A stretch of DNA of 5,518 nucleotides from Clostridia bacterium. GTDB lineage: Bacteria > Bacillota > Clostridia > Christensenellales > CALWSW01. The notes beneath the pieces are model-generated. The model was not told where the DNA came from and did not search any database. It saw nothing but the letters and a program-made list of their open reading frames with translations. Below, in pieces: positions 1 to 5,518 of this stretch. The stretch lies in the NCBI GenBank assembly GCA_019421925.1, contig JAHZEH010000004.1, forward strand, positions 21,448-26,965. Reading direction: 5' to 3'. Numbering within the stretch: the stretch's first letter is position 1; every line of letters begins with the position of its first letter. A program made the translations under genes and the position numbers.

Positions 1-429
1 ACGCGGGAGGGCGTTAAAGCCTGGGCGGAGGAGAAATTTTTTCTCTATAGAAATCAGAAGCGGATGGAGGCCGCGCTGGGGATGACTTTTCATAGCGGGA
101 TCCGCCCGGTGGACGACGTCGTCCGGGCCCGTCTGGGCAAGTTTGGGGAGGAGTACGGCGGGGAGGGCTACTATTACCTGATGAGAACGCTGTACCTCAG
201 CCCCTCCCGCTTTGGGGAGGGGCCCCTGGGGGATACCGTCACGGTTTACGCGCTGGCCCGATTGGAGGAACGCGCCACAGTGGATAGTCTGGAGGTCTCA
301 TTCTATGCGTATCCGGGCGTAAGCGGATTCCAAAACAATTGGATTGTCCGGGGAGAGAGGGGCGAGAGCGTGACAGACCTGCTCAACCGGCTGCGGTTTT
401 TGATGGAGGAGAGTGACAACGGAAACTGA
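1..429 (+). CDS. 3' part of an unrecognised gene (hypothetical protein, truncated by window edge)
   Basis: The frame is open from the first base to the TGA at 427-429, giving at least 142 codons, so the gene most likely starts before the window. An internal ATG at 64 is possible but has only a weak purine stretch (AGAAG) in front, and the residues before it look like ordinary helical protein (GVKAWAEEKFFLYRNQKRM). I do not recognise the family. The visible part is soluble, charged and without membrane segments or signal peptide. It has an aromatic-rich middle (GYYYLMRTLYLS) that looks like beta structure and ends in an amphipathic helix containing DLLNRLR (bases 376-396). That peptide recurs in the overlapping small ORF downstream. 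The hairpin at 580-607 would end its transcript. A role in a mobile element is possible but unsupported by any motif I can name. Confidence 0.6.
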   Translation, partial: TREGVKAWAEEKFFLYRNQKRMEAALGMTFHSGIRPVDDVVRARLGKFGEEYGGEGYYYLMRTLYLSPSRFGEGPLGDTVTVYALARLEERATVDSLEVSFYAYPGVSGFQNNWIVRGERGESVTDLLNRLRFLMEESDNGN

Positions 430-559
430 GGACGGCGAAAATATCTTCGATCTGCTGAATCGGCTCCGGGGCTTAGAGCAGGGGATCAGGGAACAAACGG
501 AGGTGAAGAAACCGCCGCCTGCTGGGCCTCCCCCGTTATCGTTCGCGGAAGGAGATTAG
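413..559 (+). CDS. Possible small protein (48 aa) overlapping the upstream gene, with a repeated DLLNRLR motif
   Basis: A GTG at 413 begins a 48-codon frame ending in TAG at 557-559, overlapping the preceding gene by 17 bases in the +1 frame. GGAGG at 405-409 lies only 3 bases before the GTG, closer than usual, so translation may depend on coupling to the upstream gene. A stop at 401-403 rules out any start further upstream. Residues 8-21 (GENIFDLLNRLRGL) match the end of the upstream protein (GESVTDLLNRLRFL). The seven-codon DLLNRLR match differs at four bases, all third codon positions, which argues that this frame is or was translated. The tail is proline-rich (PPPAGPPP). It may be a real small gene, or a former or frameshifted extension of the upstream protein. 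Function unknown. Confidence 0.4.
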   Translation: MTTETEDGENIFDLLNRLRGLEQGIREQTEVKKPPPAGPPPLSFAEGD

Positions 560-579
560 GGCGAAACTGAGAGCCACAA

Positions 580-607
580 AGGGGGCATAGCGTAGGCTAT
601 GCCCCCT
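580..607. terminator. Bidirectional hairpin terminator between convergent genes
   Basis: A perfect 12-bp stem (AGGGGGCATAGC / GCTATGCCCCCT) closes a 4-base loop GTAG. It lies 20 bases past the + strand small ORF and 18 bases past the stop of the minus-strand reductase gene, so it can serve both. The T tracts are short: CTCTT on the + strand and TTTG on the minus strand. Termination efficiency is therefore uncertain. Confidence 0.7.
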
Positions 608-625
608 CTTAACGTTGGAGTGGGA

Positions 626-2866
626 TCACTGAGCGGCGCAGGCCGCGGCGTTCGTCCCGGCGATGCGTCCAAAGACGATATTGTCGGACAGTGAGACGGC
701 GCCGGTATAGCTGAGGTTGTACAGCTTGTGGTTGGAGGCCTCCCCGGCTGCGAAGAGACCGGGGATGGGAGAACCGTCCTCCCGCAGTACGGCGGCGTTC
801 TCATCGCTCACCACGCCGCCTACGGTGCCAAAGAACTGCATCCTGGCTTTGATGGCGTACCAGGGACCGTCGTGCATGGGCACCAGGTAGTTGGGGTTTT
901 TAAAGAGGTCGGCGTCCTCCCCCGCCTCACAGAGGCTGTTGTAGCGGCCCAGGGTGTACATCAGGACGGTGGGGGTGATGTTGATCTGCTTTGCCAGCTC
1001 CGCCACGCTGTCTGCTGTGAAGTACCGGTCGGGCTCAGTGGCGAGGCCCTCTGCGATGTAGTCCTTGTAGTAACACACGAAGGTATCGTCGCTGGGGGCG
1101 TAGGAATTGACATAGCACTTGCTTTGGGAGGCGATCTCCTCATTGCAGATGATCCAGTAGTAGTCGTCCGCGTCGGGGTTGCAGTAGGTGACAGCGGCGG
1201 TATAAGGGATGGGATCTTCGCTGTTGACGCGCACCCCCAGGGGGTTGACATAGAGGGCGGAGAAGGGGGTCTCGTTGTCCTTGTAGGGAGCAATCATATC
1301 GGTATCAGTGATGACGGCCTGTCCGGCGCCGCCCATAAGAAGGCCGCTGTCGTAGACAGCTGCGCCAATGGGCTGGGCCAGCCGGATGCTATCCCCCGTG
1401 TTGCCCACGGTTGTCACAGTCTCCTCCCCCTTGAAAGCGGGGGCATACTGGGCGATCATATCCGCGTCCGCGCCATAGCCGCCGCAGCACAGGCAGACGG
1501 CGGAGCAGTGGAAGGTATAGACGCCGTCCTTACCCTCGGCCCGCACTCCCACAACCGCGCCGCTCTCATCCGTGAGAAGGGCGGTGGCGGGGGTCTCCAG
1601 ATAAAGCTGGCCGCCGTTGGCGTAGAATTCCTCCAGCATGATGTCGATGGCATGGCCTACAGCGTTCGGGGCGGGATACTGGGGATCGACGCCCCAGCTG
1701 GATACGCCGACTCCGAATTTTTGAAAGGAGGACGACCGGATGGCCATCGGAACGCCTTTGTCCTGGAGCCAGAAAACGGTATCACGGGCGTTTTCTGCCA
1801 GAGCGCGGACAGCGGCCTCGTTGGGGTATTCCCCATCCAGGTAGGTGTCGCCCTGCATGAAGCCGCAGTATTTTTGCATGAGATATCCGCAGAAGTCGTC
1901 CTTGGCCTGCTGGGTATCATCGGCAGGCATCAAAACGCCGCCGCCCGCCGTTTGGCTGGTGCCGCCGTAGAAGGGGAGCTTCTCCAGCAGAACCACGGAG
2001 GCCCCGCCCTCCTGGGCGGCCAGGGCGGCGCTCACACCTGTGAGGCCGGCGCCCACGACGACCACGTCCACCTCCATGGATTTCTCTTCGGTGGACCAGG
2101 GCTGGGAGGGCACGGGCGTACTGAAGGCCATGACGGCCTCCCGGCCTCCCGCCTGCTCCAGGCAGTCCTCCACCGCGCCAAGGAGGGCGCGGGAGGTATA
2201 GGTGGCGCCGGTGATTACGTCCACGCCCACGGACTGGGTTTCCACGATCTGGGCGGGGAGTGCGCCGGTGGCCGCGTCCCCGATGTGCAGAGTCTCGCCG
2301 GAGGCAAGGACAGCGACGGATTCAATGGCGCTCTGACTCACCTGCACCTCCACAGTCACATCGCTGTGGTGGCCGTGGCGGGTAGCCTGATAGGCGCCCG
2401 GGGTGAGATTCTTCTCGTAGGACGCTCCCACCGTGCTGCTGAGAGAGGCGGGGTCGACCCCGGCCTGCCGGACGCACTCAGCCGCAGCGGCGAGGATGGC
2501 CTCCGAGGTGACGGTTGCCCCTGATACGGCGGACACGTCCAAGGACTGGGCGTCCACGATGGAGAGAGGCAGCTTTTCCAGGGCGGGGTCGGCGATCCCC
2601 GCAGTCTCCGAGTGGGCGGTGACCTCTGCGGAGGTGATGCCGCTGTCCGAAAGGGTCATGGTAAGGGTGAGGGGACCGTTCCGGCCCTCGGCGGTGGCGG
2701 TGTACGTCCCGGCTCGGAAAAGAATGGAAGGCGACGCCTCCGGCACGGGGGTGACGTCAGGAACCGGGGAGGTTGTGGGTTCCCCGGATGGTGCGGCGGG
2801 CTGGGAGCAGGCCGTAAGGCCAAACGCCAGCGTCCCGCAGAGCAGCAATGAGACGAGCTTCTTCAT
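626..2866 (-). CDS. Extracellular lipoprotein flavin reductase: two FMN-binding domains plus fumarate-reductase-like FAD domain
   Basis: Predicted surface-anchored reductase, 746 residues. Residues 1-20 are a lipoprotein signal (MKKLVSLLLC start, lipobox LTAC, lipidated Cys20), followed by a Pro/Ser/Thr linker to about 47. Two FMN_bind domains (about 52-136 and 156-240) carry SGATVTS (115-121) and DVITGATYTS (216-225). In this family ApbE links FMN to the Thr of D-x-x-[ST]-G-A-T, here Thr222 and perhaps Thr118. The FAD_binding_2 domain starts near 265: GAGLTG (272-277), acidic Glu295, GGTSQTAGG (301-309), TGD (490-492), GTVGGV (680-685), GLFAAGE (703-709) and FGRIAG (732-737). There is no CxxCH heme site, so electrons must arrive through FMN. 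Family knowledge suggests anaerobic respiration on a small organic acceptor. Fumarate-binding residues seem absent, so I assign no substrate. ATG is preceded by AGAGG (2873-2877) at 6 bases. It is divergent from a TetR gene, its likely regulator. Confidence 0.9.
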   Translation of the reverse strand: MKKLVSLLLCGTLAFGLTACSQPAAPSGEPTTSPVPDVTPVPEASPSILFRAGTYTATAEGRNGPLTLTMTLSDSGITSAEVTAHSETAGIADPALEKLPLSIVDAQSLDVSAVSGATVTSEAILAAAAECVRQAGVDPASLSSTVGASYEKNLTPGAYQATRHGHHSDVTVEVQVSQSAIESVAVLASGETLHIGDAATGALPAQIVETQSVGVDVITGATYTSRALLGAVEDCLEQAGGREAVMAFSTPVPSQPWSTEEKSMEVDVVVVGAGLTGVSAALAAQEGGASVVLLEKLPFYGGTSQTAGGGVLMPADDTQQAKDDFCGYLMQKYCGFMQGDTYLDGEYPNEAAVRALAENARDTVFWLQDKGVPMAIRSSSFQKFGVGVSSWGVDPQYPAPNAVGHAIDIMLEEFYANGGQLYLETPATALLTDESGAVVGVRAEGKDGVYTFHCSAVCLCCGGYGADADMIAQYAPAFKGEETVTTVGNTGDSIRLAQPIGAAVYDSGLLMGGAGQAVITDTDMIAPYKDNETPFSALYVNPLGVRVNSEDPIPYTAAVTYCNPDADDYYWIICNEEIASQSKCYVNSYAPSDDTFVCYYKDYIAEGLATEPDRYFTADSVAELAKQINITPTVLMYTLGRYNSLCEAGEDADLFKNPNYLVPMHDGPWYAIKARMQFFGTVGGVVSDENAAVLREDGSPIPGLFAAGEASNHKLYNLSYTGAVSLSDNIVFGRIAGTNAAACAAQ

Positions 2867-2918
2867 TTTCTACCTCTTTTGTTGTTGAAAAGTCCGCAAT
2901 TAGAAGTGAACTACATAA

Positions 2919-2947
2919 AATATAGTATCGTACTATTAAAAAGTAAA
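2919..2947 (-). promoter_or_regulatory. Candidate promoter of the reductase gene
   Basis: On the minus strand a -35 box TTTACT (2942-2947) and a -10 box TATATT (2919-2924) are separated by 17 bases. They match the sigma-A consensus at 4 of 6 and 5 of 6 positions. Transcription would start near 2912, leaving a leader of about 45 bases before the ATG at 2866. The spacer contains most of the inverted repeat at 2922-2936, so a bound repressor would block polymerase. Confidence 0.55.
2922..2936. promoter_or_regulatory. Candidate TetR operator, 15-bp inverted repeat
   Basis: ATAGTA-TCG-TACTAT is a perfect inverted repeat with 6-base arms and a 3-base centre, a size typical of TetR-family operators. 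It sits over the -10 end and spacer of the candidate reductase promoter and lies about 90 bases before the divergent TetR gene. Assignment to that regulator is an inference from position and symmetry. Confidence 0.5.
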
Positions 2948-2958
2948 TAGAAAACTAT
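2947..2958. promoter_or_regulatory. Possible secondary operator half-site pair
   Basis: ATAG-AAAA-CTAT is a 4-base-arm inverted repeat that reuses the ATAG/CTAT ends of the stronger repeat at 2922-2936, centred about 23-24 bases away. It could be a weaker second binding site. In DNA this AT-rich a short repeat can also arise by chance. Confidence 0.25.
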
Positions 2959-2970
2959 CAATTGTGCATA

Positions 2971-2988
2971 AGCGTTTTTGTCAACGCT
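2971..2988. promoter_or_regulatory. Inverted repeat upstream of the tetR promoter
   Basis: AGCGTT-TTTGTC-AACGCT has perfect 6-base arms and a 6-base centre. It lies just upstream of the tetR -10 box, where the -35 region would be, and also spans a perfect minus-strand TTGACA (2979-2984). It differs in sequence from the ATAGTA repeat, so it may bind another regulator or be the autoregulatory site. Confidence 0.35.
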
Positions 2989-2994
2989 CGGATA

Positions 2995-3003
2995 TGCTAT
3001 AAT
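2995..3003 (+). promoter_or_regulatory. Extended -10 promoter of the tetR gene
   Basis: TGC-TATAAT is a perfect extended -10 element (TGn plus consensus TATAAT at 2998-3003). There is no good -35 at 16-18 bases; TTGTCA at 2978-2983 is 14 bases away. Extended -10 promoters tolerate this. The start would be near 3010, giving a leader of under 20 bases. Confidence 0.65.
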
Positions 3004-3012
3004 ACTTCATAT

Positions 3013-3017
3013 AGGAG
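3013..3017 (+). promoter_or_regulatory. Ribosome binding site of the tetR gene
   Basis: AGGAG lies 9 bases before the ATG at 3027, which supports that start. No earlier in-frame start with a ribosome site is apparent. Confidence 0.7.
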
Positions 3018-3026
3018 TGTGATCTG

Positions 3027-3602
3027 ATGAAGGAAGAAAGAGGTTCGAGGAAGAGAATCCAGAAGGCAGCGCTGACTCTGTTCCGGGAGAAGGGATACGA
3101 AAATACTACCATCAATGAGATATGCAGGGCCGCAGGCTGTTCCCCCAGCACGTTTTACTATCAGTTTGGCAGCAAGGACAAACTGGTGGAGAATTTTGCT
3201 TCTCCCTATGAGGTTGTCGACCAGTTTTTGCTGGTGTCGCTCCTGTCCTTGCCAACCGCCTGGCAGAAGCTCTGGCGGATACACCAGTCGTTTGTTGCGA
3301 GCGTGGTGGAGCTGGGCGCTTCCCTGTATTTTCATAAAATGACTTTGACGATGAACCAGGGGGAGAATTGGTCGGAGTCGGAGAAAACGGTCTTTACCAA
3401 TAACCTGATTGTTCCCATCATCCGGGAGGGCCAGAGGACCGGGGAGATCCGCAACCACACCCCGGCGGAGGAGCTGGCCATGACCGTAACGGTGCAGATG
3501 CTAGGGGTCTGCTTCTCCTGGTGCCTGGATCACGGGAGTTTTAACCTGGAAGAGCGGATGAAGGAGATGCTCACAAACCTCTACGTCCTTAGACGGGAGT
3601 GA
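3027..3602 (+). CDS. TetR/AcrR-family transcriptional regulator
   Basis: A 191-residue protein, normal length for the family. The N-terminal DNA-binding domain covers about residues 10-56: helix 1 (RIQKAALTLFREKGYENTT), then the helix-turn-helix INEICRAAGCSPSTFYYQF and SKDKLVENF. The usual FYxHF recognition motif reads FYYQF, with Gln in place of His. The remainder (about 60-191) is a helical, poorly conserved ligand-binding and dimerisation domain with no recognisable specificity. The gene is divergent from the FMN/FAD reductase across a 160-bp region with overlapping candidate promoters and inverted repeats, the usual arrangement for a local repressor controlling its neighbour and itself. 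The effector is unknown; the reductase substrate is a natural guess. The 18-bp hairpin at 3621-3668 ends its transcript. Confidence 0.92.
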   Translation: MKEERGSRKRIQKAALTLFREKGYENTTINEICRAAGCSPSTFYYQFGSKDKLVENFASPYEVVDQFLLVSLLSLPTAWQKLWRIHQSFVASVVELGASLYFHKMTLTMNQGENWSESEKTVFTNNLIVPIIREGQRTGEIRNHTPAEELAMTVTVQMLGVCFSWCLDHGSFNLEERMKEMLTNLYVLRRE

Positions 3603-3620
3603 GAGCATCAAGATAAGTGA

Positions 3621-3668
3621 AAAGAGGCCGTCCCCGGCGGAAATATTTCTGCCGGGGACGGCCTCTTT
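3621..3668. terminator. Strong bidirectional terminator between convergent genes
   Basis: A perfect 18-bp stem, AAAGAGGCCGTCCCCGGC (3621-3638) with its complement at 3651-3668, encloses 12 bases. Those can pair further (GAA with TTC plus a G-T wobble) to leave a 4-base ATAT loop. It is followed by TTTCTT on the + strand and TTTTCACTT on the minus strand. It lies 18 bases past the tetR stop and 18 bases past the stop of the minus-strand permease gene, so it probably ends both transcripts. Confidence 0.88.
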
Positions 3669-3686
3669 CTTATGGATTGTAATCCT

Positions 3687-5273
3687 TTACATTTCCTCCT
3701 GCTCCCGGATGAGGAGGAGCTTGTTCTCCCGGCAGCCGTACACCGCCCAGCTGCACTGGGGCATGATGTCCAGCGTCAGGACAATGCAGCGGAAGGGATA
3801 TTTTTCCCAGAGGCTGGGATGATCCTCAAAGGAGTGGGAGTCGTTCCATACCAGCACGCGGTCCTTCTGAAAGCGGGCGGCAACTTCAAGCTGCAGGGCG
3901 GTGCGCTCCTCATAGGGCAGCGACTCCATGGGCTGCTTTCCCCTGTGGGGCAGACCAAAGAGGGCGCAGTACTCCCCTACGGTGAGCTGGATGTTTTGGG
4001 CCAGGGCGAAGGCGTCGTTGTGATGCAGCAGGCGGAGCACCTCCTCCCGGCTGGTGCAGTACAGGACGGCGTTTTGCTCGGCAAAACTGTCGGTGTGGAA
4101 GAGCACCTCGCCATTCTGGGCCCGGAGACGGTCGGAGAGAAGGAGATAGCCCAGATAGGGGAGGGCAAGCAGGGCTGCTGCCGGATTGACCGTTGGACAG
4201 AAGGCCTGGTATTCGTAGAAGGGCTCCAGAAACGAGGGCAGGGCGTTGCCTGAGCTTGTCACGGTATACCCCCCGTTGCCGGAGAGAAGCAGGGCCTCCA
4301 GGCGCGGGGCGAGGAGGGGATAGAGGGCCAGTGCGGCGGAGATGGTGCACAGGGCGAACAGGGCGCGGTGCACGCTGCGGGACTTGGGGGGCGGCAGCCG
4401 GTAGAGGGCCATGAGCCGTTCCCGCTCCCGCTCCGGGCGGCGCTTATACAGCCGGTGGGAGATCTCGGCGCAGGCAAGCGCCGCGCCAAAGATGAGGAGA
4501 AGGCGCAGGGAGAGGGAGGAGGCCCGGAGCAGGTTGCTCCCGATATAACCGTACTGGAGGGCCAGGGGGACGACCGCCCCCCTGGCGTCACCGGACAGGG
4601 GCAGGTCGTTGCGCTCGATCAGGTACTGGCAGTGGACCTGGCGGGACTGGAGGATGGGGACCACCCGGGGATTGGAGAGGAGGGTGTCCATATGGGCGAT
4701 GATCTCGTTCCGCCGGCCGGTATAGCTCCCTAGCTCCTCGAGATAGGGGTGGGTGCGGTCCTCATAGATGTCCGCGACCGTCAGATTGAAGCGGAAGGAC
4801 CAGGTGAAATAGTGGATCAGGGTGAGCGTATCCCCCACCTGGATGTTGTTGCGCTCGGCCAGGGTGGAGGAGATGATGCACTCCCCCTGCGCCAGAGAGA
4901 GCTGACGGGCCGCCCGGCCGGAGCGCAAGACACGGCTGCCGCTGGCGAAGTCGTCCAGTGCGCCCAGGTTTTCCGTGAAAATGAGTTTGAAGGTGTCGCT
5001 GCGGGGGGCGCCCTGCCGGTCGCCCAGGAGGGAGTCGGCGATGGTGGGCATGGAGAGCTGGATGTCCAGGATACGCGATCCGTAGGTGCGGGCGAGGATG
5101 AAGATGTCCCGGGCGTTCTTGCCCAGATCGGTGGTCTCGAACTGGGAGTACTCCTCCGTGGTGACGAGGGCGTATCCCCGGGAGGCCTCCTCAAAAGCGG
5201 CGGAATAGGAATGGGCGTAGAACAGGTTCCCCGCGCAGAGGATCATCAGGGCGACGAGCAGGCTCCTCAGCAT
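3687..5273 (-). CDS. MacB/FtsX-type ABC transporter permease-like protein with an extra C-terminal domain
   Basis: Taken as 528 residues from the ATG at 5273, which overlaps the kinase stop as ATGCTGA, a classic coupled start. A GTG at 5324 in the same frame is less likely. The order is TM1 (about 2-20), an extracellular region (21-250), TM2 (254-272), TM3 (301-323), TM4 (364-382), then about 145 presumably cytoplasmic residues. The extracellular region has a MacB periplasmic-core-like stretch near 131-172 (CIISSTLAERNNIQVGDTLTL and FNLTVADIYED). The TM2-TM3 loop (YKRRPERERERLMALYRL) resembles the FtsX coupling loop that contacts the ABC ATPase. The topology matches MacB/FtsX permeases, which use ATP hydrolysis to move the extracellular domain. 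No ATPase is in the window. The domain after TM4 is unrecognised, with CTSREEVLRLLHHND and RVLVWNDSHSFEDHPSLW as distinctive parts. The kinase neighbour suggests an envelope-stress or signalling unit (inference). Confidence 0.75.
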   Translation of the reverse strand: MLRSLLVALMILCAGNLFYAHSYSAAFEEASRGYALVTTEEYSQFETTDLGKNARDIFILARTYGSRILDIQLSMPTIADSLLGDRQGAPRSDTFKLIFTENLGALDDFASGSRVLRSGRAARQLSLAQGECIISSTLAERNNIQVGDTLTLIHYFTWSFRFNLTVADIYEDRTHPYLEELGSYTGRRNEIIAHMDTLLSNPRVVPILQSRQVHCQYLIERNDLPLSGDARGAVVPLALQYGYIGSNLLRASSLSLRLLLIFGAALACAEISHRLYKRRPERERERLMALYRLPPPKSRSVHRALFALCTISAALALYPLLAPRLEALLLSGNGGYTVTSSGNALPSFLEPFYEYQAFCPTVNPAAALLALPYLGYLLLSDRLRAQNGEVLFHTDSFAEQNAVLYCTSREEVLRLLHHNDAFALAQNIQLTVGEYCALFGLPHRGKQPMESLPYEERTALQLEVAARFQKDRVLVWNDSHSFEDHPSLWEKYPFRCIVLTLDIMPQCSWAVYGCRENKLLLIREQEEM

Positions 5274-5518
5274 GTGGGCGCACTCAGGTAAAACCGGGTG
5301 GTATGGCTGCGGCAGGTCACCCACACAAAGCCGCCGAAAACCTCCGCCACGTTTTTCACCAGGCTCAGGCCAATGCCGTAGCCGTCCTTCTTGAGATTGT
5401 TCATGCGCTTTTGAAAGTCGAACATCCCGTCGATCTGTTCCCGGGTCAGCCCCTCCCCGTATTCGCCATAAAATACGGGGACGGCGCCATCAACGTCGGC
5501 ATCTCGGAGCGTGTGGGC
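5267..5518 (-). CDS. C-terminal end of a sensor histidine kinase (HATPase domain), truncated by window edge
   Basis: The minus-strand frame is open from the last base of the window to TGA at 5267-5269 and gives 83 residues. It carries the end of an HK-type ATPase domain: GLTREQIDGMFDFQKRM resembles the G1-to-F-box region, and DGYGIGLSLVKNVAEVFGG is a clear G2 box. The final strands (FVWVTCRSHTTRFYLSAP) match the usual end of the fold. The expected D-x-G-x-G of the G1 box reads EYGEG, with Glu where Asp normally contacts adenine. The N-box, phosphorylated His and sensor part lie beyond the window. The stop overlaps the start of the permease-like gene, so the two are co-translated. A response regulator and perhaps an ABC ATPase may lie further upstream; this is expected from the family, not seen. 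Confidence 0.85.
   Translation of the reverse strand, partial: AHTLRDADVDGAVPVFYGEYGEGLTREQIDGMFDFQKRMNNLKKDGYGIGLSLVKNVAEVFGGFVWVTCRSHTTRFYLSAPTC

Noticed and set aside
728..2524. 598-codon open frame on the + strand, antisense to the reductase gene
   Set aside because: It lies entirely within the well-supported reductase gene. Its product is Gly/Val/His-rich without recognisable domains, as expected when a GC-rich gene with few stops is read on the opposite strand.
626..2866. Heme c attachment as in Shewanella-type flavocytochrome c
   Set aside because: No CxxCH motif exists in the protein; the electron-carrying part is replaced by two FMN-binding domains.
2433..2888. 151-codon + strand frame reaching into the intergenic region
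   Set aside because: It is a mirror of the reductase N-terminal region with no ribosome site of its own, and it runs through the reductase ribosome binding site.
3672..4253. 193-codon + strand frame antisense to the permease-like gene
   Set aside because: It begins within the terminator-flanking sequence, has no ribosome site and no recognisable domain, and is covered by the minus-strand gene. Frames at 4368-4733 and 4749-5291 are rejected for the same reasons.
5274..5324. GTG at 5324 as the start of the permease-like gene
   Set aside because: The extra 17 residues would overlap the kinase reading frame by 58 bases, and the only GGAGG is 16 bases away. The ATG at 5273 gives an immediate membrane helix and the coupled ATGCTGA overlap.
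1..5518. CRISPR array, tRNA, rRNA, insertion sequence or attachment site
   Set aside because: I saw no spaced direct repeats, no cloverleaf or ribosomal RNA sequence, no transposase and no terminal inverted repeats.

Overview
The window suggests a GC-rich, anaerobic, gut-type member of the Firmicutes (Clostridia, for example an Oscillospiraceae-like genome). The clues are the Gram-positive-style lipoprotein signal, the GC-rich codons with AT-rich intergenic DNA, strong GGAGG-type ribosome sites, and a flavin-based extracellular reductase without heme. This is an inference from content, not a taxonomic assignment.

Layout. Positions 1-559 (+) hold the 3' end of an unrecognised gene and a small overlapping ORF; both encode the peptide DLLNRLR. 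A hairpin at 580-607 separates them from a convergent gene. Positions 626-2866 (-) encode a 746-residue lipoprotein with two FMN-binding domains followed by a fumarate-reductase-like FAD domain. A 160-bp AT-rich divergent intergenic region (2867-3026) holds promoters for both directions and several inverted repeats. Positions 3027-3602 (+) encode a TetR-family repressor. A perfect 18-bp hairpin (3621-3668) serves as a bidirectional terminator. Positions 3687-5518 (-) hold two overlapping genes: the C-terminal end of a sensor histidine kinase, and downstream of it a MacB/FtsX-type membrane protein with an additional C-terminal domain.

How the parts may work together. The central unit is reductase plus divergent TetR regulator. 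The likely logic is that TetR represses the reductase gene until a ligand, perhaps the substrate, is present. The reductase would take electrons from the membrane through its FMN domains and pass them to FAD outside the cell, reducing an unknown acceptor. By my alignment from memory, the residues that bind and protonate fumarate in flavocytochrome c3 are all replaced, so the substrate is probably not fumarate. The kinase/permease pair is a separate unit, transcribed on the minus strand and entering from beyond the right edge; its response regulator and any ABC ATPase are not in the window.
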